The translations under genes were made by a program, and so were the position numbers. Shown here piece after piece: positions 1 to 7,182 of a DNA stretch of 64,000 nt. Location of the stretch: the NCBI RefSeq assembly GCF_000308875.1, contig NZ_BAGL01000063.1, positions 1 to 64,000 on the forward strand. Reading direction: 5' to 3'. The notes under the pieces are model-generated. The model was not told the DNA's origin. It worked only from the letters and a program-made list of their open reading frames with translations, and did no database searches. Source of the stretch: Nocardia transvalensis NBRC 15921 (GTDB taxonomy: Bacteria > Actinomycetota > Actinomycetes > Mycobacteriales > Mycobacteriaceae). Position 1 is the first letter of the stretch, and each line of letters begins with the position of its first letter.

Positions 1-591
1 GCGCCAGGTGACCGGGCGGGTGTAGCTGGGGCCCTCGAGCAGGCCGTCGGAGAACGAATCCTGTTGGTGGGACTGCTGATTGCCCAGCACGCCGGGAATC
101 AGGCGGACGACGGCCTCGGCCATCACGAGCACCGCGGCCTCGCCGCCGATCAGCACGTAGTCACCGATGCTGACCTCCTCGACCCGCACCCGGCGCGCGG
201 CGTCGTCGAAGACGCGCTGATCGATGCCCTCGTACCGGCCACAGGCGAACACCAGATGCCGTTCGGCGGCCCAGCGTTCGGCCGTGGCCTGGGTGAAGGG
301 GACACCGGCGGGCGTGGGCACCACGAGCAGCGCGCCGTCCGGGCACACCGCGTCGAGCGCGTCGCCCCAGACGGTCGGCTTCATCACCATGCCCGGTCCG
401 CCGCCGTACGGGGCGTCGTCGACGGACTGGTGCACGTCGTGGGTCCACTGCCGCAGGTTGTGCACGCCCAGCTCGACGATCCCCTTGTCGATCGCCTTGC
501 CCAGCAATGCCGTTCGCAGCGGTTCGAGGTATTCGGGGAAGATGGTGACAGCATCGATCCGCAGCGCGGCGGCGGAGTCGCCGGAACCCAT
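1..591 (-). CDS. trmD: tRNA (guanine-N1)-methyltransferase, C-terminus cut by window edge
   Basis: TrmD methylates N1 of G37 in tRNAs using SAM, which prevents +1 frameshifting. The 197 visible residues include the trefoil-knot SAM-binding stretch SIGDYVLIGGE near residues 150-160 and YEGIDQRV near 120-127. Roughly the last 30-40 residues lie outside the window. I use the ATG at 591; an in-frame GTG at 597 would overlap the rimM stop. It follows rimM directly, the usual rpsP-rimM-trmD arrangement, so it should be cotranscribed from upstream of rpsP. Identification is secure. Confidence 0.96.
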   Translation of the reverse strand, partial: MGSGDSAAALRIDAVTIFPEYLEPLRTALLGKAIDKGIVELGVHNLRQWTHDVHQSVDDAPYGGGPGMVMKPTVWGDALDAVCPDGALLVVPTPAGVPFTQATAERWAAERHLVFACGRYEGIDQRVFDDAARRVRVEEVSIGDYVLIGGEAAVLVMAEAVVRLIPGVLGNQQSHQQDSFSDGLLEGPSYTRPVTWR

Positions 592-593
592 CC

Positions 594-1118
594 TCACTCC
601 TTGTCGAGCAGTCCCTCGGGCGGATCGATCACGACCCGGCCCTCGGCGACCGACACGCTGGGCACGATCGCGGTGACGAACGGGATCAGAATCTCCCGGC
701 CGTCGTCGGCGGCGCGCACCGACAGCAGTTCACCCGCGGCGGAGTGCAGCACCTCGGTGACCTCGCCGACGACGGCACCGTCCACGAGCTGCACCGACAG
801 GCCCTCGAGTTCGTGGTCGTAGAACTCGTCGGGATCCTCCGACGGCGACAGATCGGCGGTATCGATCAGGAACAGGGTGCCGCGCAACGCGTCCGCGGCC
901 GTGCGATCCGACACCCCGCGCAGGCACACGAGAAGCCGGCCCGAATGTTCCCGGACCGACTCCACGGTGTAGTCCTGCGTCGACGTCGCCCGCGGCAGCC
1001 GCCCGCGCAGGACGATGCCCGGCGCGAACCGCTGTTCCGGCTCGTCGGTACGCACCTCGACGACGAGTTCGCCGCGCACCCCGTGCGATTTGGCGACCCG
1101 CCCGACGACAAGTTCCAT
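594..1118 (-). CDS. rimM: 16S rRNA processing protein RimM
   Basis: RimM assists maturation of the 30S head and binds ribosomal protein S19. The 174-residue product has the usual family length. The N-terminal RimM barrel begins with VGRVAKSHGVRGE, and a PRC-barrel-like half runs from about residue 100 to the end. The start codon abuts the end of the KH-domain gene and the stop touches trmD, so the four genes from rpsP to trmD form one tight operon. No anomalies are visible. Confidence 0.95.
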   Translation of the reverse strand: MELVVGRVAKSHGVRGELVVEVRTDEPEQRFAPGIVLRGRLPRATSTQDYTVESVREHSGRLLVCLRGVSDRTAADALRGTLFLIDTADLSPSEDPDEFYDHELEGLSVQLVDGAVVGEVTEVLHSAAGELLSVRAADDGREILIPFVTAIVPSVSVAEGRVVIDPPEGLLDKE

Positions 1119-1361
1119 CTACTGGTCGGTGTCGACCACGTCGACCCGGATACCCCGGCCGCCGATACCGGCGACGAGGGTGCGCAGCGCGGTCGCGGTG
1201 CGGCCACCGCGGCCGATCACCTTGCCCAGGTCGTCCGGGTGCACGTGCACCTCGACGGTGCGACCGCGACGGCTGGTGATCAGGTCCACGCGGACGTCAT
1301 CGGGATTGGCGACGATGCCGCGGACCAGGTGCTCCACGGCATCAGCGACGACGGCGGTCAT
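1119..1361 (-). CDS. khpA: KH-domain RNA-binding protein (KhpA/YlqC family)
   Basis: An 80-residue single KH-domain protein. The GxxG loop is seen as IGRGG at residues 49-53, followed by RTATALRTL, the usual helix. KhpA-type proteins bind RNA and in Firmicutes pair with a KhpB/Jag partner that affects cell elongation; here the role is inferred from family and position. It sits between rpsP (2-base gap) and rimM (adjacent), the conserved place for this gene in actinobacteria. Confidence 0.9.
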   Translation of the reverse strand: MTAVVADAVEHLVRGIVANPDDVRVDLITSRRGRTVEVHVHPDDLGKVIGRGGRTATALRTLVAGIGGRGIRVDVVDTDQ

Positions 1362-1363
1362 TA

Positions 1364-1795
1364 CTACTCCGCAGCCTCGGCCGGGGCCTCCGCCTCGGCG
1401 TCCTTCTTGGACGCCTTCTTCTTCGGGGTGACGGCCTCGGCGACCGGCTCGCTGTCGGCGGCGGCCAGCGCGGCGTTGAACAGGTCCAGCTTGCTCGGCT
1501 TGGCGGCCTTGGCCTTCAGCGTGCCCTCGGCGCCCGGCAGGCCCTTGAACTTCTGCCAGTCACCGGTGATCTCCAGGATGCGCTTGACCGGCTCGGTCGG
1601 CTGCGCGCCGACGCCCAGCCAGTACTGCACGCGCTCCGAGTTCACCTCGATCAGCGAGGGCTCTTCCTTGGGGTGGTACTTACCCACGCTCTCGATGGAG
1701 CGGCCGTCCCGGCGGGTCCGCGCGTCGGCGACGACGATGCGGTACTGCGGGTTGCGGATCTTCCCGAGCCGGGTGAGCTTGATCTTGACAGCCAT
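1364..1795 (-). CDS. rpsP: 30S ribosomal protein S16
   Basis: The 143-residue product begins MAVKIKLTRLGK and has the full S16 core in about the first 85 residues. It then carries a Lys/Ala/Glu-rich C-terminal extension (about residues 95-143), which is common in actinobacterial S16. It is the first gene of the rpsP-khpA-rimM-trmD operon; the promoter should lie in the 254-base gap upstream. S16 is a structural protein of the 30S body. Confidence 0.97.
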   Translation of the reverse strand: MAVKIKLTRLGKIRNPQYRIVVADARTRRDGRSIESVGKYHPKEEPSLIEVNSERVQYWLGVGAQPTEPVKRILEITGDWQKFKGLPGAEGTLKAKAAKPSKLDLFNAALAAADSEPVAEAVTPKKKASKKDAEAEAPAEAAE

Positions 1796-2049
1796 GGCTG
1801 TATGCCTTTCGGTGGTGGCCGTCGTGAGACGGCCGATCGGTCACGGCGCAATTCAGCGACCAGCACGGAGGCCGGCCCGGTTTTGCGTAGAGTGTGTGAC
1901 CGCCGCGCGGTACGTAACCGGAGACGGGCTGACACTGTCCATAACGGCGACCGCGGAAGGTTCCGAGGTCGCCCGCGAGGACGATCGTTCATTCTGCCAG
2001 ACCGATCCCGCACGACCGAAATCGGCCCCGCTCGACCGAGAGCCCGACC
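1796..2049. promoter_or_regulatory. upstream region of the rpsP operon
   Basis: A 254-base non-coding gap between the questin-oxidase-like stop and rpsP. It must hold the leader and promoter of rpsP-khpA-rimM-trmD. I do not recognise a convincing -10/-35 pair or a known ribosomal leader structure by eye. Confidence 0.4.
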
Positions 2050-3186
2050 CTAGGAACGTCCGAAGCGGACGGCGACGGCCGGACCGGTCGCCGAATCGGG
2101 GCGCTCGATGTGCTGCTGGGCGATGTCGACGGCCCAGGCGTAACGGGGATCGGGGCGCAGGGAATGCTCGCGCAGGCACGCCTCGGTGAATTTGATGACG
2201 TGCTCGTCGCGGTGGTCCACGGCGCGGGCGATCAGCTCGTCCCACGACGGCGGATCCGCCTGCCGGGCCCGATCCAGGGCCTCCACCTCGCCGGTATCGG
2301 CGGTGGTGACCATCATCAGCAAGGTGACCTGCGCCTGCCAGAGGGCCGCGAGGGTGGGTTCGTGCAGTTCCGGGGGCAGGTGCGGCAGCACGAGCCGGGC
2401 CGCCGCCGGAGCGGTCACGCCGTGCAGCAGCGGGATCGGGAAGTGCGAGTCGGTATGTGCCACACAGACTCCCGCGAACTGCGCGGTCATCTCGGAGATC
2501 AGCCGCTGGATGTGATCGGGGGCCAGGGCGTCGAGGGCCTCGCCGTAGCCGGGCATCGAACGCGGGTCGCGCATGCGCGCCAGGCCCTCCTGCGGACTCG
2601 CCGGAGGTCGCGGTATCCGCCGGACCGCGGCGATCGCGTCGGGCAGGGACAGGTTGCCGACCAGGCGGCCGCGCCCCGGCGCATCGACGAAACGCGCGGC
2701 CCAGTAGCCGAGTCCCCGCGCCAATTCTCGCTCCTGCAGCGCGGTCGGACGGTCGGTCGCGCCGAGGCCGCGCACGGCGTGAGCGGTGCGGATCAATCCG
2801 TGGGTGAGGCCGGTCATCGGGCCGGGCAGCAGCCGCGGCCACCAGCGCACCAGCACCGCGCGCCAGCCCTCCTCGGCCATCTGCCGCGCGAACAGCTCCT
2901 CGAAATCGCCGGCACGGCCGATATCACCCAGCGCCGCACGCCATTCCGCCTCCTCGTCGCCGAGTCGCTGGTACGGCACCGGCGGTTCGTGGTGCGGGGC
3001 CGCGGCGCGGTACACCTCGATCCACTCCGGGACGGCGTCGCCGTGGCCGAGGACGGCGAGTGCCTCCGCGCCCATCGGCCCGTGATTGGCCAGGTCCCCT
3101 CCCCCGAGACTGCGTTCGTATCCCAGATCGTCGAGCCGCTCGAGCGCGTCGTTGACGGCGTCGTGGTAGATGGTCATCACACTCAT
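2050..3186 (-). CDS. questin oxidase family protein
   Basis: A 378-residue protein resembling the questin-oxidase-like family (DUF4243), named for a fungal enzyme that oxidatively opens an anthraquinone ring; bacterial members mostly have unknown substrates. Family-like features are the early YHDAVNDALERL, then LANHGPMGAEAL, and histidine-rich segments such as VAHTDSHFPIPLLHG. The frame extends further 5' but would then overlap the divergent MarR gene, so I use the ATG at 3186; ATG 3177 is an alternative. It shares a 52-base divergent promoter region with the MarR regulator, which probably controls it. Confidence 0.75.
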   Translation of the reverse strand: MSVMTIYHDAVNDALERLDDLGYERSLGGGDLANHGPMGAEALAVLGHGDAVPEWIEVYRAAAPHHEPPVPYQRLGDEEAEWRAALGDIGRAGDFEELFARQMAEEGWRAVLVRWWPRLLPGPMTGLTHGLIRTAHAVRGLGATDRPTALQERELARGLGYWAARFVDAPGRGRLVGNLSLPDAIAAVRRIPRPPASPQEGLARMRDPRSMPGYGEALDALAPDHIQRLISEMTAQFAGVCVAHTDSHFPIPLLHGVTAPAAARLVLPHLPPELHEPTLAALWQAQVTLLMMVTTADTGEVEALDRARQADPPSWDELIARAVDHRDEHVIKFTEACLREHSLRPDPRYAWAVDIAQQHIERPDSATGPAVAVRFGRS

Positions 3187-3190
3187 CTCA

Positions 3191-3223
3191 CTTCGGATAT
3201 ACAAACTATTTGTGAATCCGAAG
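3191..3223. promoter_or_regulatory. 33-bp interrupted palindrome, probable MarR operator
   Basis: Outer arms CTTCGGAT (3191-3198) and ATCCGAAG (3216-3223) are perfectly complementary. Inner arms ACAAA (3201-3205) and TTTGT (3209-3213) share the same centre at 3207. It fills most of the 52 bases between the questin-oxidase-like start and the MarR start. MarR proteins typically bind such dyads and autoregulate, so repression of both genes is the likely function. Confidence 0.7.
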
Positions 3224-3238
3224 ATATAGGATGCTCTG

Positions 3239-3727
3239 GTGCCCGACAAGACCGGCGGCCCCCGGGTCCCCAGCCGCGAGGAGATCACCGAGATCATCGG
3301 ATTCGTCCCGCTGATCTCGAACTACTTCGCGCGGGTGCGTGCGGATATGCCCGCCGAGCACCACGAGTCCTTCATCGGGCACGGGCTCACCTCACGCCAC
3401 GGCGCGGTCTGTGTACAGCTGATCCCGGACGACTCGCTGACCGTGAGCGAACTGGCCGCCCGCATGGGCCTGGCGCTGTCGACGGTGAGCGAACTGGTCG
3501 GCGATCTCGACCGCGCCGGGTGGGTCACCCGCCGCCCCGACCCGGCCAACCGCCGCCGCACCCTGGTGAGCCTGCGGCCCGACAAGCGCGAGCACATGGA
3601 GACTTTCGTCGCCCGCCGCGCCGACCCGCTGCTCACCGCCCTGACCACCCTCACCCCCGAACAGCGCGAGGGGTTCGCCGCAGGACTGCGCGCCTGGGCG
3701 CATGAGATCCGCAACTGGAGCGCCTGA
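3239..3727 (+). CDS. MarR-family transcriptional regulator
   Basis: A 162-residue MarR-type winged-helix protein starting at GTG. The recognition region reads LTVSELAARMGLALSTVSELV (about residues 66-86), followed by the wing RRPDPANRRRTLVSL. Dimerisation helices flank it. It is divergent from the questin-oxidase-like gene and the strong palindrome between them is the expected binding site. The ligand is unknown; MarR repressors commonly respond to phenolic or aromatic compounds, which would fit an anthraquinone-type neighbour, but that is inference. Confidence 0.88.
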   Translation: MPDKTGGPRVPSREEITEIIGFVPLISNYFARVRADMPAEHHESFIGHGLTSRHGAVCVQLIPDDSLTVSELAARMGLALSTVSELVGDLDRAGWVTRRPDPANRRRTLVSLRPDKREHMETFVARRADPLLTALTTLTPEQREGFAAGLRAWAHEIRNWSA

Positions 3728-3770
3728 CCCACGCCTCCGGAACTGGAGCGGCCGACTCACGCCTCTCGCA

Positions 3771-3842
3771 TTTTCCGGCACGCTTTTGGCCGGAATCCAT
3801 CGTGGGTGCGGGTGGTTCCCGGCCAAAAGCATGCCGGGAAAA
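3771..3842. repeat. dispersed palindromic element, copy A
   Basis: Left arm 3771-3799 with core CCGGCACGCTTTTGGCCGG and right arm 3813-3842 with core CCCGGCCAAAAGCATGCCGGG form an imperfect inverted repeat. It lies between the convergent MarR and amidohydrolase genes. Related copies occur at 13129, 29241, 37303, 48564 and 60953. Confidence 0.85.
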
Positions 3843-3913
3843 GTAGGGGGCGCGGAGCCGGGAGTCCAGGGAGACTCGGAGCCAGAAGCCAAGTGAGACT
3901 GGGGGCCGGGACC

Positions 3914-5014
3914 TCAGCGGTGGCCGGTGACGGGGTCTCGGCGGGAATAGACCTTGCCTCGCAGGACGACGAAGGCTGGGGCGGCGAGGACTTCGGGGCC
4001 GGTGCGCGGGTCCTGCTCGTAGACAACGAAATCGGCGGGGGCGCCGGGGGCGATGCCGGGGCGGCCCAGCCAGGTGCGGGCGTTCCAGGAGGAGGCGCCG
4101 AGGGCCTCGTGGCGGGTCATGCCCGCGCCGGACAGGGCGTCGATCTCGTCGGCGATGCGGCCGTGGCGGATCGAGCCGCCCGCGTCGGTGCCGGTGTAGA
4201 TCGGGATTCCGGCGGCGTGGGCGTTCGCGACCGTCTCGCGCACGCGGCGGTGCAGGTCGCGCATGTGGGCGGCGTAGACGGGGAATTTCGTGGCGCTGTC
4301 GGCGATATCGGGGAAGGTGTCGATATTGATCAGCGTGGGGACCAGCGCGGTGCCGCGCCGGGCCATCATGTCGATCGTGTCGTCGGTCAGGCCGGTGCCG
4401 TGTTCGATGCAGTCGATGCCCGCATCGATCAGGCCCGGCAGCGCATCCTCACCGAAGACGTGCGCGGTGACGCGCGCGCCCTCGCGGTGGGCGGCGTCGA
4501 TCGCCTCCTTCAGCACCGCGTCGCTCCACAGCGGGCGGAGGTCGCCCACGGAACGGTCGATCCAGTCGCCGACGATCTTCACCCAGCCGTCGCCGAGCCG
4601 GGCCTGTTCGGCGACGATCTCCGGCAGATCGCGCTCGTCGTCGAGTTCAATGCCCAGTTCCCGGATGTAGCGCTTGGGCCGCGCGATGTGCCGGCCCGCG
4701 CGGATGATCTTCGGCAGGTCCTCGCGCTCATCGATGAAGCGGGTGTCGATCGGCGATCCCGCGTCGCGCAGCAGCAGCGCCCCGGCATCGCGTTCGGTCT
4801 CGGCCTGCTCGACAGCGCCGTCGTGATCCTCGTGCCCGCCGCCGTAGCGAATACCCACATGACAGTGCGCGTCCACCAGACCGGGCACGATCCAGCCCGC
4901 GCCGCAGAGGGTTTCGGCATCGCGGACGGGCTCGACCGAGATCAGCCCGTCCCGCACCCACAGGTCACGAACCTCGTCCTCCGGAAGAACCACTCCCCGC
5001 AGATGCAGTCGCAT
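3914..5014 (-). CDS. metal-dependent amidohydrolase family protein
   Basis: A 366-residue TIM-barrel amidohydrolase with a small beta-sandwich at both ends. The metal-ligand motif is DAHCHVG (H50, H52); other ligands fall in KIVGDW (carbamylated-Lys position), TAHVFG, IEHGTG and GTDAGG. The C-terminal PGAPADFVVYEQDP is typical of imidazolonepropionase/prolidase-like members. The substrate cannot be told from sequence. It lies 19 bases downstream of ffh on the same strand, a neighbourhood I recall from mycobacteria. Confidence 0.85.
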   Translation of the reverse strand: MRLHLRGVVLPEDEVRDLWVRDGLISVEPVRDAETLCGAGWIVPGLVDAHCHVGIRYGGGHEDHDGAVEQAETERDAGALLLRDAGSPIDTRFIDEREDLPKIIRAGRHIARPKRYIRELGIELDDERDLPEIVAEQARLGDGWVKIVGDWIDRSVGDLRPLWSDAVLKEAIDAAHREGARVTAHVFGEDALPGLIDAGIDCIEHGTGLTDDTIDMMARRGTALVPTLINIDTFPDIADSATKFPVYAAHMRDLHRRVRETVANAHAAGIPIYTGTDAGGSIRHGRIADEIDALSGAGMTRHEALGASSWNARTWLGRPGIAPGAPADFVVYEQDPRTGPEVLAAPAFVVLRGKVYSRRDPVTGHR

Positions 5015-5033
5015 ACCGCCTCCTCGGCCGCGG

Positions 5034-6602
5034 CTAGTTCTTCGGGAACTTCAGCTTCGAGATGTCGATACCTTCCAGACCGGGCGGCAGTTCACCGAGT
5101 CCGCCGGGCATATTCGACAGGTCGGGCATGCCACCGGGCATCCCGCCCGGCATCGCGGGCATGCCCGGGAACCCGCCGCGCACCTTCGGCGGCGTCGGCC
5201 CGCGGCCGCCCTTCTTGCCCTTCTTCCCCTTCTTGCCCTTGGCATTTCGCCGGGCGCCGCCGGGCATGCCCATCTGGCGGCCCATCTGGGCCATCATCTT
5301 GCGGGCCTCGAAGAAGCGATCGACCAGCTGGTTGACGTCGGTCACGGTCACACCCGAACCGTTCGCGATGCGCAGCCGGCGCGAGGCGTTGATGATCTTC
5401 GGATTGGCGCGCTCGGCGGGCGTCATACCGCGGATGATGGCCTGCACCCGGTCCAGCTGCCGATCGTCGACCTGGGCGAGCGCGTCCTTCATCTGGCCCG
5501 CGCCGGGCAGCATGCCGAGCAGGTTGCCGATCGGGCCCATCTTGCGGATGGCCAGCATCTGGTCGAGGAAGTCCTCGAGGGTGAGCTCGCCGGAGCCGAT
5601 CTTGCGCGCGGCCTCCTCGGCCTGCTGCTGGTCGTAGACCTGCTCGGCCTGTTCGATCAGCGTGAGCAGATCGCCCATGCCGAGGATGCGGCTCGACATC
5701 CGGTCGGGGTGGAAGACGTCGAAGTCCTCGAGCTTCTCACCGGTCGACGCGAACAGGATCGGCTGGCCGGTCACCTCGCGCACCGACAGCGCGGCGCCAC
5801 CGCGGGCGTCGCCGTCGAGCTTGGTGAGCACGACGCCGGTGAAGCCGACGCCGTCGCGGAACGCCTCGGCGGTGCTGACGGCGTCCTGGCCGACCATCGC
5901 GTCGAGGACGAAGAGGGTCTCGTCGGGCTGGACGGCGTCGCGGATGCCCGCGGCCTGCCGCATCAGTTCCTCATCGATGCCGAGGCGGCCGGCGGTATCG
6001 ACGATGACCACGTCGTACTGCTTGCTCCGGGCCTCGTCGACGCCCTGACGCGCCACGTCGATCGGGTCGGAGGCGGTGATTCCCAGCGGGTTCTCACCAC
6101 CGACCGAGGTGCCCGGATGCGGCGCGAACACCGGCACCCCGGCCCGCTCACCGACCACCTGCAACTGCGTGACGGCGCCGGGACGCTGGAGGTCGCAGGC
6201 CACCAGGAGCGGCGTATGCCCTTGGCCCTTCAGCCATTTCGCGAGCTTGCCGGCCAGCGTCGTCTTACCGGCGCCCTGGAGGCCGGCGAGCATGATCACC
6301 GTCGGCGGCGTCTTGGCGAACTGCAGCCGCCGGGTCTCGCCGCCGAGGATGCCGACGAGTTCCTCGTTGACGATCTTGACGACCTGCTGGGCCGGATTGA
6401 GCGCCGCCGAGACCTCGGCCCCCTTGGCGCGCTCCTTGATCCGGTTGATGAACTGCCGCACCACCGGCAGCGCGACATCGGCGTCGAGCAGGGCCAGACG
6501 AATCTCGCGAGCGGTCGCGTCGATATCGGCCGGAGACAGGCGCCCCTTGCCACGCAGGTCCTGTAGGGCACCGGTCAGCCGGTCGGACAGGGATTCGAAC
6601 AC
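5034..6602 (-). CDS. ffh: signal recognition particle protein Ffh
   Basis: A 522-residue SRP54 GTPase that binds 4.5S RNA and signal sequences and docks with FtsY. Visible are the N domain, the G1 loop GLQGAGKTTLAGKLA, DTAGRLGIDEELM and TKLDGDARGG, then the Met-rich M domain. The tail is unusually Lys/Gly/Pro/Met-rich (repeated KKGK, then GGMPGGMP). I start at GTG 6602 because AGGAGC lies 9 bases upstream; an in-frame upstream ATG at 6644 would add residues the family lacks. The receptor ftsY is encoded about 5 kb away on the same strand. Confidence 0.96.
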   Translation of the reverse strand: MFESLSDRLTGALQDLRGKGRLSPADIDATAREIRLALLDADVALPVVRQFINRIKERAKGAEVSAALNPAQQVVKIVNEELVGILGGETRRLQFAKTPPTVIMLAGLQGAGKTTLAGKLAKWLKGQGHTPLLVACDLQRPGAVTQLQVVGERAGVPVFAPHPGTSVGGENPLGITASDPIDVARQGVDEARSKQYDVVIVDTAGRLGIDEELMRQAAGIRDAVQPDETLFVLDAMVGQDAVSTAEAFRDGVGFTGVVLTKLDGDARGGAALSVREVTGQPILFASTGEKLEDFDVFHPDRMSSRILGMGDLLTLIEQAEQVYDQQQAEEAARKIGSGELTLEDFLDQMLAIRKMGPIGNLLGMLPGAGQMKDALAQVDDRQLDRVQAIIRGMTPAERANPKIINASRRLRIANGSGVTVTDVNQLVDRFFEARKMMAQMGRQMGMPGGARRNAKGKKGKKGKKGGRGPTPPKVRGGFPGMPAMPGGMPGGMPDLSNMPGGLGELPPGLEGIDISKLKFPKN

Positions 6603-6656
6603 CGATCGCGCTCCTGGTATCTCGACGGAAGTCACTCGACACACCAGGGTATCGGG

Positions 6657-6968
6657 CTACTCCAGTGATCGCCGTCGCGGGCGCGGGGCCTGGCGGATGT
6701 CGTGGTCCTCCGAGGCCACCATGTAGACCGCCTCACGGGCGGTCAGGCCCAGCTCCAGGGCCATGTTGTCGAGCATGGCCCACTCGGCCTCGGTGGTGTC
6801 GCGGTGGGTGACCGTGGACGCGATGGTCATGGCGGTCACCGCCTGCTGTCCACTGAGCGTCCGGCCCGGCAACCAGGAGACCACCCAGCGGTCTCCGCCC
6901 ACGCAGCGCGCGATGTGCCGGGTCATATCGCTGGTCATCATCGACGCGGAGACGACTTCAATAGCCAC
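6657..6968 (-). CDS. uncharacterised 103-aa protein between ffh and glnD
   Basis: I do not recognise this protein. It runs from GTG 6968, preceded by the purine-rich GGGAGCAGG, to the stop at 6657, giving 103 residues. It has a Trp-containing core (GGDRWVVSWLPGRTLSG), a segment rich in Thr/Ala (AVTAMTIASTVTHRDTTEAEW), then an Ala/Leu helix and a basic tail PRPRRRSLE. No signal peptide or membrane segment is apparent. High GC at third codon positions supports coding. It is 54 bases upstream of ffh, and a 214-base gap separates it from glnD. Confidence 0.65.
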   Translation of the reverse strand: MAIEVVSASMMTSDMTRHIARCVGGDRWVVSWLPGRTLSGQQAVTAMTIASTVTHRDTTEAEWAMLDNMALELGLTAREAVYMVASEDHDIRQAPRPRRRSLE

Positions 6969-7182
6969 CGACCTGCTCCCCTCGTGCTTACGACGCCAAG
7001 ACAGGTACTGCGACATGCGACAACTCGGATGGAGAGCTTCGGACAGCTCAGATACTAGGGTGGCCCGCGTCACACACGGCTCAGGTTGTAGCAAATACCA
7101 CGCAACGATCTGGTTAACCGGCAAACGATCGGTTCGGGGGTGATTCGGCAGTCGGGGCGATCGTCCGGTAACCAGCGCCGGA
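6969..7182. promoter_or_regulatory. gap downstream of glnD and upstream of the 103-aa gene
   Basis: A 214-base region that is AT-richer than its surroundings around 7080-7130. It should contain the end of the amtB-glnB-glnD transcript and a promoter for the 103-aa gene and ffh. A -10-like TAGTAT (minus strand, near 7055) is visible, but I see no matching -35 at normal spacing. Confidence 0.35.

Noticed and set aside
3187..3297. 37-residue N-terminal extension of the questin-oxidase-like protein
   Set aside because: It would run through the divergent promoter, the MarR operator and the MarR start; the ATG at 3186 fits better.
3757..4026. Short open frames through the palindromic elements giving FRPKACRK-like translations
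   Set aside because: The same peptide-like string recurs at each element in several frames, as expected of a DNA repeat, not of a protein family.
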